Notes: generated by a model from the letters alone, not told the origin. Counted from the first letter of the stretch, positions 1 to 9,154 are shown. The stretch: 41,432 bases of DNA from Desulfobacterales bacterium (GCA_028282295.1 JANQIE010000294.1:1-41432), one strand, 5' to 3'. Program-made: numbers and translations.

Positions 1-100
1 GAGCATTTTTAAAACCGCAGGCATAGCGTGCTATGTCGAGGATTTTAAAAATGCGAGAACGCCGCCGGGGGCCAAAAGATGCCATTTCCGGATGGACACT
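1..100 (+). repeat. Large palindromic intergenic element, copy 1 (cut by window edge)
   Basis: Right part of a long imperfect palindrome. GCATTTTTAAAA near position 3 pairs with TTTTAAAAATGC near 43-54. Between them lie CCGCAGG, a small CATAGC/GCTATG hairpin and TCGAGGA. The outer arm ends GGATGGACACT at 100, three bases before the pilW stop codon. It shares its central motif and outer arm with the copies near 29.5, 33.6 and 41.4 kb. It may act as a terminator for the pilin genes. Confidence 0.8.
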
Positions 101-103
101 AAC

Positions 104-823
104 TTACAGCCCAAGATTGCGGCACTTCACGGTGGTTGTCATCAACATACGGCGATAGGCATCGTTCTGGGCACCGAGAATCGTGGTTCCCTGGGGATTC
201 TGGTACACCCGATCATCGGTGTAACCCTTTATCTTCTTAGGTGTCCGGCAAACAAGCGAGATCTGAACATAACGAATCAGCGTCAGGTCGGTTACCTCGG
301 TGGCGCCGTCTTCACCCAGATAAACAAAATTGATAGCATCGATATTATCAGCGATTGTCCGGGTTACATTGGAAACCCGTTGCAGGCTGCCGCCATTAAG
401 TTGGAACGTAACCTGCTCACCCGGATCATCGGTAACACCGTCGCTGAAAATGCTCTCATCCGGTGCGCCGACCGTAGGATCGTCCGCACCATCGGCCAAT
501 CCATCCTGATCATTGTCGACACCGTCCGATTCACCGCCGGTAATATCCATGGTGTAGGTAATCGTATTTGCCGCGGCGTTGGTAATGCCCGAATCCGCCT
601 CATCCGTGGGATCATAGCCCGCCAGACGAATATCCTTGGCGATGTAATATTGCCCGGCACGCGCATTTTGTTGCATCTGAACAACTTGCTGCTGAGTAAA
701 GTGAGACTGGTTCAATGAGATATAAATTTTATAGATCCCCGTAAGCAGAAACACCGCGATAAACATCGCAACGATTAGTTCCACGAGCGTGAAGCCGCCT
801 TGCTGTCGAATTTTCATTTTCAT
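104..823 (-). CDS. PilW-like minor pilin (second copy)
   Basis: Type IV pilus minor pilin of the PilW family, expected in the inner membrane and pilus tip complex. A short basic leader ends in a prepilin peptidase site (GG|FTLVEL, Glu at +5), followed by about 20 hydrophobic residues and a motif IRLAGYDP typical of PilW-like proteins. A middle Asp/Asn-rich stretch (DGVDNDQDG) could bind calcium; that is inference. The C-terminus KCRNLGL closely matches the end of the other PilW at 7.7 kb (KCRNLGI), so the gene is complete although a palindromic repeat starts three bases after its stop. I chose the ATG at 823 because AGGGG lies about five bases upstream; an upstream TTG at 838 is the alternative. 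It follows a FimT-like gene by 17 bases and is probably cotranscribed with it. Confidence 0.85.
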   Translation of the reverse strand: MKMKIRQQGGFTLVELIVAMFIAVFLLTGIYKIYISLNQSHFTQQQVVQMQQNARAGQYYIAKDIRLAGYDPTDEADSGITNAAANTITYTMDITGGESDGVDNDQDGLADGADDPTVGAPDESIFSDGVTDDPGEQVTFQLNGGSLQRVSNVTRTIADNIDAINFVYLGEDGATEVTDLTLIRYVQISLVCRTPKKIKGYTDDRVYQNPQGTTILGAQNDAYRRMLMTTTVKCRNLGL

Positions 824-840
824 TTTTTCCCCTGCCAAGA

Positions 841-1326
841 TTAATCCATCGTAATATTGCCGGAAGCATTAACCCGAACATTTGCGGTGCTGTCACCTTT
901 TGAAACCGCTAATGTATAGTTGCCCGATTCGGTCGGATCTTTTGGAAAACCGGTGGCGGTAAAACGCAGTGCACGGTCATTGTCGGTATTTTTCGCACAA
1001 GTGATGTTAAAGGAAAGGCTGTCGCGGTAATCAGACCAGGGTTTGTCCAAAATGACGGTTTCGCCGGCGTCCTGCAGGAAATCGTTATCGTCATCTATAA
1101 AAATAGTGTACGTGCTGGAGCCGAACACGATCGTGCAGGAGGTGTTGCGTTTTATTGCTTCCTGCCTCGCCTTCTGAAAATTGGCGTAAATGTTCTGGGC
1201 GGCACCATTAAGGGAGGTTTTTTCGGACCATGCAAGTAGATCCGGCATGGCGACGGCAGCCAATATAGCCACCACCACCAAAACGGTCAGCATCTCAATT
1301 GATGTGAATCCTTTTTCGTTCGCCAT
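841..1326 (-). CDS. GspH/FimT-like pseudopilin (second copy)
   Basis: Minor pseudopilin of the GspH/FimT family, thought to help initiate the pilus or cap its tip. The prepilin site is MANEKG|FTSIEML, giving a six-residue leader, followed by a hydrophobic helix (VLVVVAILAAVAMP). The motif NFQKARQEAIKRN matches the conserved region of the family. The start at 1326 is preferred over the longer frame to 1380 because GGAG sits nine bases upstream and the leader length becomes normal. It pairs with the downstream PilW-like gene, repeating the FimT-PilW order at the head of the larger operon at 7.7-9.0 kb. Confidence 0.85.
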   Translation of the reverse strand: MANEKGFTSIEMLTVLVVVAILAAVAMPDLLAWSEKTSLNGAAQNIYANFQKARQEAIKRNTSCTIVFGSSTYTIFIDDDNDFLQDAGETVILDKPWSDYRDSLSFNITCAKNTDNDRALRFTATGFPKDPTESGNYTLAVSKGDSTANVRVNASGNITMD

Positions 1327-1868
1327 GGCAGATTGCTCCATTTGAAGTTTGAATTGCTCACAGTCTAAGCAATGTTTCAAAAACTGTGCCGCAAGTTGCC
1401 CGGCTCATTTTGGCTTTATGTGATCAATCCATGTTGTAACTATCTGTAATTTCGTAATGTTTTTAATTTTGGCGGGATCGGTGTAAATTCATAAATCAAC
1501 CAATGATCAAAAAAGTGTCATTTTCCGTCAATTTCACCGCTTGAGGTATTAAATTTTTTAATAGCAGAATTTCGTCATACCTGCGGCATGACATGATTTT
1601 ACGATGTGCCGCGATGATGCCGCAAAGGCCTTCATGGAAATTTTTGCTTTAATTACAAAAGCTTAAAATATTTCACAATTAGAGCGACAAAATCGCATTA
1701 TAGCGAACAAAAAAAGCCCGTCAAGAATGTATACAAAAAGTAAACACCCGGAATCCAGTGTTTTTCCTCGTATGAAAGCTCATACCTTTGTCACCCCGGC
1801 GAAAGCCGGGGTCCAGGATCAAATCGAAAACTACCCTTTTAATTGCCGGGTTAATAATAAAACGGCCC
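1327..1868. other. AT-rich gap between pilY1 and the second fimT
   Basis: No convincing gene. It should contain the 3' end of the pilY1 transcript and possibly a promoter for the second fimT-pilW pair. The only structured element I see is a GC-rich palindrome at 1791-1820. A sequence loosely like a sigma-54 site lies near 1375-1390 but lacks the -12 GC. A T-run reads on the minus strand near 1711-1717, but I find no stem in front of it. Confidence 0.6.
1791..1820. repeat. Short GC palindrome (CCCCGGC-GAAA-GCCGGGG family)
   Basis: Stem CCCCGGC/GCCGGGG around GAAA, followed by TCCAGGATC. The same core, often extended by CCAGAATCAAAACGA, recurs near 29.80, 29.92, 39.46, 39.57 and 39.68 kb. Here it lies about 50 bases past the pilY1 stop and could end that transcript, although no U-run follows. 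Confidence 0.85.
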
Positions 1869-4800
1869 TTAATCGTGCCAAAAACGCAAATGCACGCCCG
1901 GACCGAGAACTTTGAGAGGGGCAGTCAGGTCGATTTGCCGGATTTCACCGCTGCTGGTTTGAATGTAAACGCGGGGGGCGCCGCTGCCGGGGTGCAGGGA
2001 TGGGGTGGCGGCCAGGCCGGTGCCCAGGTCGGTTTTGTTTTTGGAACCCTGGAAGGTGATGTCGGTTTCGCCGTCACCGTCGGTGTCAATGGTTATGGTG
2101 TCGTCGCTGAAACCGAGAATCGGCAAATAATAGGCTGAACCGGTCAGATAATGCAGGGCATACAAATTGGAGGTGCCGATGGGCTCGCAAATCTGGGTGC
2201 TGGGGGTATAGGTCGCAAACGCCACCAGTCCGCCAAGCAAACCGGCTTGGCCCATTGCGCGTTCGCCGGTTGCGGCGAGCCCGGTTTTCCAGCCGGCATA
2301 ACGGTAAAAATGATCGTTGGCGGGCTCGTCAACATCGCTGACCATCAGATACTGCAACCAGCTTTTAAAGTCCGGCGGATTGCTGGACCAGCTTGTAAAT
2401 GATGGGGTTTCAGGTTCGGTGCGCCACGGATCGGCGCCGTTGCCCTCAACGTCCACCCACCCGTTGGTGTAGACTTTAGTGGCGGTCGTATCCATCAGAC
2501 TGGACGGATCCACGGTCGCAAAGGTCAACTTGTAGGTTGCCGGTTCCGATTCGCTGACGGATTCGATCGTGACCGGTTCTTTGATGCCGTAAAAATAGTT
2601 GGGCGCGGTGTCGTTGGCATCTTCCTTGAAAAAATACTCGCCGGTACCGGCATAAACCATCGGCACATAACCGACGGTGGTTTCATCATCAGATTGGATG
2701 CGGGCCTGGTAGAGCCCCAACCGGCCTTTCAATCCGGCAATGGACACGTTGGGCGCCGCGACCACCGGGCGTTCCACATCACTCAACACGTCGACCTCCC
2801 AATCATCAGGCAAAAAACGGCTATCGCCGGATTCAGTCACCGCACGGATGCGCATCAGTTTGCCCTTTGACAAGCCGCCTTCATGGTAGGCCATGCCGAC
2901 GTAGCCCAGTTCCGTGCTGTAAAGTCGTTTGCCGGCGACTGTTTCCGCCCTGAAATTGATATCCACGGCAACAGCGTCACCGAAGTAAGCGTTGCCTTCC
3001 GCCAGGGTGGTGATACGTGTAACGTCGCCGGTTTCGATATCGATGGCAAAAAGATGGGCGGCTTGATCGCTTTTGCGGGGATAATGGGAGGCGTAAAGTT
3101 CATTGAGTGTCGTGGGGCCGGAACCGACAACAACATAATTTTTTTTTGCATCGGTGCTATGCACGGTCATCACCGCCGGATAGGCGGTGGTAAAGCCCAG
3201 CCGCCCGGTCCCGCCGGAATCCGAGTTGTGGGTGTCGTTGAAACTCCATAATAAACGGGGTGGTTGTTCCGGGTTGGTGACATCCAGGGCAAAAAAAGCC
3301 GATTGTAATGCATCGCCGTTCACCGTAACTTTCCCGCCGCCAAAGCGCATACCGCACAGCAGCACCGTGTGCCATGTGCCGTCATTGAATTGCACGTCCA
3401 CGGCCTTGGGTTTCAAGTCGACAAAACTGACATGATGTCCGAAGCGCGGATGATAGTCCGGCTGCGGCAGCGCCTGCAAATGCGGCAGCAGATCAAAAGG
3501 AATAAAAGCCCACAGCTCCTGCCCCAAGGCGTACGCGGTTTCACCACTGTTACCGGTCACGGTATATTTTTGATCGGTTTGATCATAAAAACCGGCGTTG
3601 AACGCGTGCAGCATCCCGTCATTGCCGCCGACATAAACCACTTGGCGGCGATTGCGCCAGACATTGTAAAAGGAGCGGTAGGACGTGTCACCGTAAATCA
3701 GATCCAGGGCCTCGGCCGGCGGACCGACCACCGTGGGGGTCGAATAAACAATATCCCCCAACCGCCAGGTACGCGGTGTACCGGTGTTGTAAAAGTCGAT
3801 GGCCCGGCGGCGCAACCCGGTCTGATCGATCCCGCGAATCCAGTCAATCAGGTTCGCCGGGCTGATGTAGTCGGGATCAGTTGGATTGGGAAGATCTAAA
3901 TAAGGATAAATCTGGGTCTCACTCTGAACAAAATCCTTGATTTCGTCAAGTTCGTCCACCTGTCCGTCGTTGTCGGTATCGATCCAGGTAAACAGGTACC
4001 GCCCGGCGGCGGCCGCGGTGTAGCCGCGCTGACCCGTGAGCTGGGCGTCCTCGATTTGGCTGAGCCCTTTGCCGGCCTCCCAAATCGGTTTGACATTGGA
4101 TAAATTGTTACGTTCGGGATCGTATGAATCCGGATGAACCGTAGCCGGGTCCGGTGCCCCGGCATCGCGGCCACTGCTGATGCGCCCGGTGTAATAGCGC
4201 ACCTTGGTTTGGTTTTGAACCTCATCCCGGTAAAACACGACAATGCGATCAGAGGTACCGGTGAGCGGGTCCGGACTTGCACCGTCCAGTTGGGCGTTCT
4301 GGTTGGTATCTTCCCAAATGTTGCCGTAACGGTCGATAAACAGGGCATGCAGATAACCGCTCCAGGCCACCGAGCGTACCCCTGCCGGTTCGATCATTTC
4401 AGGAAAAAACAGGGCCTGGAAAACCGCTCCGGCGCCGGCTTTTGATCCGGTCATGACCGCCGCGGCCGAACCGGCGGCGGCTTTGTTCATCACGCTGCTC
4501 AGGGCCGAAACCAGGTGATGATGAATGGTTGTGCCGTTTGCGGCTTCAAAATAGTTGTCCGGTTCGCCGTCGGCGTCGAAATCCCACTCCTTGCCGGCAG
4601 CGGGCCGGGAGGCTTCCTCGTCGATGGTGTTGGGGCGACCGTCGTTGTTCTTGTCGATAAAACCACCGTTGCGGGCCGTGCTTTTCAAGAGATCCGAGCC
4701 GGCCCCGAAAAGATAAAGCGGGTAAACCGTGATCACGTTCTTTTGGGCACTGAACGTGGCCTCGTCGTCGTTGGTCCGCAAATCGGTGATGTGCGCGTAG

Positions 4801-6305
4801 CGGGCGATGTCATCGACGCTCAGCCCGGCGGCGTTACCGCCGTCACTGTAATCGACGGCCCAACCCGGCCATTGGTCATCGCCGGACGACTCACCGTCGG
4901 TGAGCAGAATGACGTGTCCCTGACTGCAAACCCCGTAGTCGCCCTCGTCCGGCGCCACCACACAATTATCATCCGTGTCCCGATTGATGAAAAACGGGTC
5001 CCAGAATTTGTCGTCAATCAGATAATCGTCGGCATGGTAGGTATTCAGGGCGGTATTGCTCTGGCGGAAATAATCGACGGCAGTGGCCAAAGCTTCCCCC
5101 ACCGGCGATTCGCCGTTGGACGACAGATTATTGACAGCCAAAATGGCGCCATCCAGGCGAAAACCGTCGCCCAGATCTTTGGTGGCGTCGGCGGGCACTG
5201 CGGGACAGGCTGTTGAAATGGGAAATTGCAGATGATCGGTATTGCCCACCGGAACGTCAACCTTGCCGCCCTGGTTGTCGGCATTATACCTCATGACCCC
5301 GAGGCGAAGCTGGTTGCCGACCTGCTGGATAACCCCTTGCGGCTGCTCGGTTTGACCGGCGTCGGTGGGCAGCTTGAGCACCAGCAACTTGCGTTGACTC
5401 AATGCTTCGGTCACCGCGGTGAAATGCAGGTAGTAACCACGCAGGCCGTCCGTGCCCAAGGTGGCGTGAACCTGTTGATCAAACTCAACGGCAACGCCAC
5501 CGCCACCGGTTCCGTAGGGTGTCAGATAATAAGCAGTGGCGGGTTTGCCGGCGGCGACCGCCTCACTTTCGGTTTCCGACGGCCCGGGTGGAAGTGCGGT
5601 TTTCACATCGCTGAAGGTCACCGTGCGGCTTTGCCACTGTTCATCGCCAATAACCAGGTATTCCAGCGGATCGACCGCACTGCCGGTGTCAAAGCCGGTG
5701 GGCGCCTGATCGAACAGCGTCCCCAAATTGGCCGGCGCGCGACGCCCGCCGATCAGGACCTTTTTCAACACGTCCATGCGTCGCATGGTGATGTAATTCA
5801 GCAGATTGCCCGACCATTCATAATAACCGGTACCGGTATCGCCGGTGCCGACGTTATCCTCGCCGTCTTCAAAACCGGGATAGTCACCCCCCTGCCTCGA
5901 ATGATACCCGTGACGGTCACCCTTGGTATCGACCCACCCGGCCGGATTCTCCTGGAAAAAGCCGCTGCGTGCGATGGTATCTTCGTTATCCCGGCAGCGG
6001 ACATAGCGATAGTAGGCATATGAATCAAAATAACCGTCATAGACGCGGTTGGGATCAAAAGGTGTGTTGGCTGCCGCGCCGTCCGAATCGTCTTCGGCAT
6101 AGGCCAGGGCATCCATGCTTCCGGACGTGTCACAGACCAACAGAACCGCCGGCTGCCGGGCCGTGTCGATAAACGGCGGCATGTAACTGTATTTTTTCAG
6201 ATCGTACGCATCGGCCGGCCGGCTCCCGCCGGTCATGAACAGCAAGGCGGCGATGATTGCGATGAACTTACACACTCGGGGCAAAACAACAAGGTTGAAA
6301 GACAT
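1869..6305 (-). CDS. pilY1: PilY1-like tip-associated adhesin
   Basis: Very large secreted protein (1478 residues) of the PilC/PilY1 family, which sits at the type IV pilus tip and affects pilus extension, adhesion and surface sensing. The N-terminus has a hydrophobic signal-like segment. Next comes a von Willebrand A-like region with a MIDAS motif DxSxS at about residues 59-63 (DTSGSMD) and a later LLTDGESSGDD segment. The C-terminal half has the PilY1 beta-propeller signature VVYVGGNDGMLHAFNAG. Asp-rich loops (DTDNDGQVDELDE, and DTDGDGETD near the end) resemble calcium-binding loops. It is the last gene of the fimT-pilW-pilV-pilX set, the usual place for pilY1. Domain roles come from the family; calcium binding here is inferred. 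Confidence 0.93.
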   Translation of the reverse strand: MSFNLVVLPRVCKFIAIIAALLFMTGGSRPADAYDLKKYSYMPPFIDTARQPAVLLVCDTSGSMDALAYAEDDSDGAAANTPFDPNRVYDGYFDSYAYYRYVRCRDNEDTIARSGFFQENPAGWVDTKGDRHGYHSRQGGDYPGFEDGEDNVGTGDTGTGYYEWSGNLLNYITMRRMDVLKKVLIGGRRAPANLGTLFDQAPTGFDTGSAVDPLEYLVIGDEQWQSRTVTFSDVKTALPPGPSETESEAVAAGKPATAYYLTPYGTGGGGVAVEFDQQVHATLGTDGLRGYYLHFTAVTEALSQRKLLVLKLPTDAGQTEQPQGVIQQVGNQLRLGVMRYNADNQGGKVDVPVGNTDHLQFPISTACPAVPADATKDLGDGFRLDGAILAVNNLSSNGESPVGEALATAVDYFRQSNTALNTYHADDYLIDDKFWDPFFINRDTDDNCVVAPDEGDYGVCSQGHVILLTDGESSGDDQWPGWAVDYSDGGNAAGLSVDDIARYAHITDLRTNDDEATFSAQKNVITVYPLYLFGAGSDLLKSTARNGGFIDKNNDGRPNTIDEEASRPAAGKEWDFDADGEPDNYFEAANGTTIHHHLVSALSSVMNKAAAGSAAAVMTGSKAGAGAVFQALFFPEMIEPAGVRSVAWSGYLHALFIDRYGNIWEDTNQNAQLDGASPDPLTGTSDRIVVFYRDEVQNQTKVRYYTGRISSGRDAGAPDPATVHPDSYDPERNNLSNVKPIWEAGKGLSQIEDAQLTGQRGYTAAAAGRYLFTWIDTDNDGQVDELDEIKDFVQSETQIYPYLDLPNPTDPDYISPANLIDWIRGIDQTGLRRRAIDFYNTGTPRTWRLGDIVYSTPTVVGPPAEALDLIYGDTSYRSFYNVWRNRRQVVYVGGNDGMLHAFNAGFYDQTDQKYTVTGNSGETAYALGQELWAFIPFDLLPHLQALPQPDYHPRFGHHVSFVDLKPKAVDVQFNDGTWHTVLLCGMRFGGGKVTVNGDALQSAFFALDVTNPEQPPRLLWSFNDTHNSDSGGTGRLGFTTAYPAVMTVHSTDAKKNYVVVGSGPTTLNELYASHYPRKSDQAAHLFAIDIETGDVTRITTLAEGNAYFGDAVAVDINFRAETVAGKRLYSTELGYVGMAYHEGGLSKGKLMRIRAVTESGDSRFLPDDWEVDVLSDVERPVVAAPNVSIAGLKGRLGLYQARIQSDDETTVGYVPMVYAGTGEYFFKEDANDTAPNYFYGIKEPVTIESVSESEPATYKLTFATVDPSSLMDTTATKVYTNGWVDVEGNGADPWRTEPETPSFTSWSSNPPDFKSWLQYLMVSDVDEPANDHFYRYAGWKTGLAATGERAMGQAGLLGGLVAFATYTPSTQICEPIGTSNLYALHYLTGSAYYLPILGFSDDTITIDTDGDGETDITFQGSKNKTDLGTGLAATPSLHPGSGAPRVYIQTSSGEIRQIDLTAPLKVLGPGVHLRFWHD

Positions 6306-6332
6306 TTTTATGGTCCGCGCAAAAAAGATCGT

Positions 6333-6653
6333 TTAGCGATGTAACGGGCGAATACGAACAATGCGTTGCAACCCTTCTTCTTCCGCCTGAACGGTAATGC
6401 GGCAGTGATGAGGCAGGGTAAAGCCTTCAATGGACGCAACCCGTCCATTGTTATCGATAATTTGCGCATCCTGGGCCAAAGGATAGATGCCGTCGCTCAA
6501 TTGAACCAGAACCCGGTCGTTGTCTTCATCCGGCACAGTCGCCAATATGGCGCCGACAATTGTGGTCCGGGCTTCGCTCGCACAAACCGTTGTGTCCAGG
6601 GCCGCCGAGGCGCACAAGATCAAAATCAGTATCCAACAAAATGGCATTTTCAT
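6333..6653 (-). CDS. Small secreted protein between pilX and pilY1
   Basis: I do not recognise the family. The product is 106 residues with a likely signal peptide (hydrophobic ILILILCASAAL, possible cleavage after CAS or nearby). The mature part is short, acidic in the middle and looks beta-rich, with an alternation such as RVLVQLSDGIYPL. The start is supported by AAGGAG eight bases upstream. The gene lies 36 bases after pilX and 27 bases before pilY1 on the same strand, so it is almost certainly part of the minor-pilin operon. A role as a periplasmic partner of PilY1 or the pilin tip complex is inference from position only. Confidence 0.75.
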   Translation of the reverse strand: MKMPFCWILILILCASAALDTTVCASEARTTIVGAILATVPDEDNDRVLVQLSDGIYPLAQDAQIIDNNGRVASIEGFTLPHHCRITVQAEEEGLQRIVRIRPLHR

Positions 6654-6689
6654 AATTGCTTCTCCTTACTGACGCATCCTGCAAACACG

Positions 6690-7268
6690 TCAACGAACCG
6701 CATCCACCCGGATGCCGATTTGCCGCCGGGCATTGGCGCAGGCATCGCCCTGGGCCACAACATAATATGAACCGGCCCAGGCCGCGGCCACGCTTTTACC
6801 ATACCCCTCATAACCGGATCGCGCGGCAATCGATTCGCCGACCATGTCGGCGGTCAGGGGCACGATGTCCAGACGGGCGTTGCCCACCGACGGCACCACC
6901 ACGTCCGCCACCGATTCGCAAGAGTACTCTTTGAGCAGTTGGGTTGAAAAATCCCGGACCGGTTCGTTCCAAAAGGCGTTGCCGTCGCCGGCAAATCCCA
7001 GTTGGGCAAAGCGCGACGGCAACTGCGACGGGTCCAACCCGCTACGCAGTTCATCGAACAGGTCAAAGGCAACCTGTTGAGCCCCCTCGGCGTTGTAAAA
7101 GGCGATGCGCTGGCATTTGGCATTGCGCGTAATCTTACGCTCGACATTGCTGGTTTTGAAAGCCGCCATGCCGATCAGTGTAATCAACAACAGCATCATC
7201 ACGGCAACGATCAGAACCGCGCCGGTTTCTTCGGAAGACTTTAATCGAATCAGAAAAACGCGCCACAT
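6690..7268 (-). CDS. pilX: PilX-like minor pilin assembly protein
   Basis: PilX family. The N-terminus carries the typical E-T-GAVLIVAVMMLLLITLIGMAA hydrophobic segment, which resembles a pilin helix but lacks a classic G-FTLxE cleavage site, as is common in this family. It is followed by ERKITRNAKCQRIAFYNAEGAQQ, a region conserved in PilX proteins. In the family the protein joins the minor-pilin complex that primes pilus assembly and presents PilY1. The ATG at 7268 is chosen; a TTG at 7283 in the same frame would add five residues. The gene lies between pilV and the small secreted protein. Confidence 0.85.
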   Translation of the reverse strand: MWRVFLIRLKSSEETGAVLIVAVMMLLLITLIGMAAFKTSNVERKITRNAKCQRIAFYNAEGAQQVAFDLFDELRSGLDPSQLPSRFAQLGFAGDGNAFWNEPVRDFSTQLLKEYSCESVADVVVPSVGNARLDIVPLTADMVGESIAARSGYEGYGKSVAAAWAGSYYVVAQGDACANARRQIGIRVDAVR

Positions 7269-7295
7269 GGGTATTTCAATCAAATAGGTTTACAA

Positions 7296-7733
7296 TCAGG
7301 TTTTTGTTCGCACGTAATTGAGCGGCACATAGTGATCACGCCCGTTTTCCCGCCACTGCACCACAATGCGAATGTGCACCGATTGAGGGGTTGGAAACGC
7401 ATCGGTTACGGTCCAGCGCAACCGGTACCTGTCATCAAGTGTGGCTCGCGCCGTATGGGGATTTGAAGCCGTTTCCGAACTCAGCCGGGTGTCGGTCAAA
7501 GGTGCCGACAATAATTGCTCGGCCAGGTCTTCGGCCACGGTGACCGCTTCGGTGATCCCATGCGCCCCCCGGTCGGACCGCAGGCTGTTGGACATCAACG
7601 ATGCAGCAGCGAGCATCCCCACCGAAAGAATGGTCAGCGCCACCATCACTTCGACCAGACTGAAGCCGCGCGGTTCAAGTGCAAAAGTCTTCAGGTAATG
7701 CTTCAGGCGTGCGTTTGGCTTCACATCAACCAT
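7296..7733 (-). CDS. pilV: PilV-like type IV pilus modification protein
   Basis: PilV family minor pilin, 145 residues. The cleavage motif is RG|FSLVEVMVALTILSVGML with Glu at +5, after a rather long leader of about 23 residues. The downstream segment LAAASLMSNSLRSDRGA fits the family. It begins six bases after the PilW stop, with AAAAGAG directly before the ATG, so translation is probably coupled. In related systems PilV, PilW and PilX form the tip complex together with FimT-like pilins and PilY1. Confidence 0.88.
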   Translation of the reverse strand: MVDVKPNARLKHYLKTFALEPRGFSLVEVMVALTILSVGMLAAASLMSNSLRSDRGAHGITEAVTVAEDLAEQLLSAPLTDTRLSSETASNPHTARATLDDRYRLRWTVTDAFPTPQSVHIRIVVQWRENGRDHYVPLNYVRTKT

Positions 7734-7739
7734 CTCTTT

Positions 7740-8465
7740 TTAAATCCCGAGGTTCCGGCATTTGATTTCACAGGACAATTGCTGGCGATGATACCGGTCA
7801 TGGGGCGACGGCAAGATCGCCTGGCCCTGCAAATTGCGATAAAGCGTGCGATCCGGGCTTGAGTTGATCTCTTCATCGCTACGCACGACAATGGAGATTT
7901 GAACCGCACGGATATCCGCGCGATTTAGATCAGGATCGGCGATGACATTACGATTCTCATCCAGGTAGACAAAATCGAGCGCATCGACGTGATCGATCAG
8001 GGGCCACCAGGTTCTTCTTACAATCCCGAACGCACTTAAAGTCCCGTCCTGCAGTTTAAAGCCCACCACTTCATGTCGAACCGGATCGCCACCCGCATCT
8101 TCCATTTCGACCAATCCGTTGGCATCGTAATCCATCGAAAACGCGATGTAATCGGCTTCGGCCCGGGGGCCGATATCGCGCGCCCGTTGCGGAAAGGCGC
8201 TTACGAACCCGGCTTGCGCCGACGCCATCGGATCATATCCGGCCATGCGAATATACTTGGCAAGATAGTGCATGGCCATGCGAATATCTTCGTCCCGCCG
8301 GGTAGTTTGTTGCTGTTTATCGTGGGCTTTGCGTTGGGAAGCATAGACGGAAAAGATACTGCCGACCACGGTCAAAAAAATAACCGAAGCCACCAACAGT
8401 TCAATAATGGTGAATCCTTCCTGTCTTTGATACCTGCGTTTCAATCCAACCCCTTCCCTACTCAC
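7740..8465 (-). CDS. pilW: PilW-like minor pilin (first copy)
   Basis: PilW family minor pilin. The prepilin motif is QEG|FTIIELLVASVIFL, followed by HYLAKYIRMAGYDPMASA, the family signature after the helix. The C-terminus is IKCRNLGI. The frame is open back to 8510, but that would overlap the upstream fimT by about 50 bases. The GTG at 8465 overlaps the fimT stop as GTGA and has AAGGA a few bases upstream. A TTG at 8444 preceded by AAGGGG is an equally reasonable start. Either way it is coupled to fimT. It is related to the second PilW at 0.1-0.8 kb. Confidence 0.87.
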   Translation of the reverse strand: MSREGVGLKRRYQRQEGFTIIELLVASVIFLTVVGSIFSVYASQRKAHDKQQQTTRRDEDIRMAMHYLAKYIRMAGYDPMASAQAGFVSAFPQRARDIGPRAEADYIAFSMDYDANGLVEMEDAGGDPVRHEVVGFKLQDGTLSAFGIVRRTWWPLIDHVDALDFVYLDENRNVIADPDLNRADIRAVQISIVVRSDEEINSSPDRTLYRNLQGQAILPSPHDRYHRQQLSCEIKCRNLGI

Positions 8466-8989
8466 CCTTCTATCCTTACCCGGCCGCCACCGCTGACCAC
8501 AATTCGACATTTACGGTCGGCCCTGTTTTTCAAATAGATCGTGCCGTTGCCGGGTACGTTGTTTACTGTCACCGCAAGCCCGGTTGAATCAAATGCTACG
8601 GTAGGTTGCGCCACACTGTTTTTGGTGAACGTAACCCCTTTTTCATTTTCGGATTTGTCTATGTGGATGGTTCGATAAGAATTCCAGGAGACTTGGGCGA
8701 GTAATTCTTCTCCGGTTTCACGCCGGTAGTTGGTCGTCTGGTCCAGGTAGACCATATAACCGGTTTCGGTGAACGAGACCGCGCAGTTAACACCCCGGTT
8801 TACGGCTTCGGCTTTGGCCCGTTGCAGGTTTATAAACAATTCCTGCACGGCGTTGTCGAGTTGCTGGCGATCTTCCCAGGCAGGCAGGTACAATGCCCCG
8901 GCGGCAAGCATGATCGAGGCGATCCCCATGGAGACGCAAAGCTCCATGATAGTAAACCCTCGATTATAGGTAGAGCGGAATAATCGCAT
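8462..8989 (-). CDS. GspH/FimT-like pseudopilin (first copy)
   Basis: First gene of the minor-pilin operon. The prepilin site is YNRG|FTIMELCVSMGIASIML with Glu at +5. The motif LFINLQRAKAEAVNRGVNCAVSF matches the GspH/FimT family. At 175 residues it has the usual length. No strong ribosome binding site is visible in front of the ATG at 8989 (TTTGAA precedes it). The promoter should lie in 8990-9287, but I could not identify it with confidence. Confidence 0.87.
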   Translation of the reverse strand: MRLFRSTYNRGFTIMELCVSMGIASIMLAAGALYLPAWEDRQQLDNAVQELFINLQRAKAEAVNRGVNCAVSFTETGYMVYLDQTTNYRRETGEELLAQVSWNSYRTIHIDKSENEKGVTFTKNSVAQPTVAFDSTGLAVTVNNVPGNGTIYLKNRADRKCRIVVSGGGRVRIEG

Positions 8990-9154
8990 TTCAAAAATCG
9001 GAACGTAGTTCTTTCGTTACTGATAACATGCCGCCCAAGGGCACGCGATTCCGGTATCGGCGAAGAAACAGCGACAGGTCCCGGAACGGTATTTCTTTTT
9101 ACTTACATTTAGGTACAACGTTGGAAGAGCACTGTAGCCAAGCTTATAGACTCT

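Noticed and set aside
1375-1390. Sigma-54-like promoter before the second fimT (GGCAC-N5-TTGAAA on the minus strand)
   Set aside because: The -12 element reads GA rather than the nearly invariant GC, and the site lies close to the start codon. It is too weak to list as a promoter, although pilin genes often use sigma-54.
1869-6172. Long plus-strand frames opposite pilY1 (for example 4515-5216 and 5226-6023)
   Set aside because: They are shadows of the GC-rich pilY1 coding sequence. They show no recognisable domains, and pilY1 is clearly the real gene.
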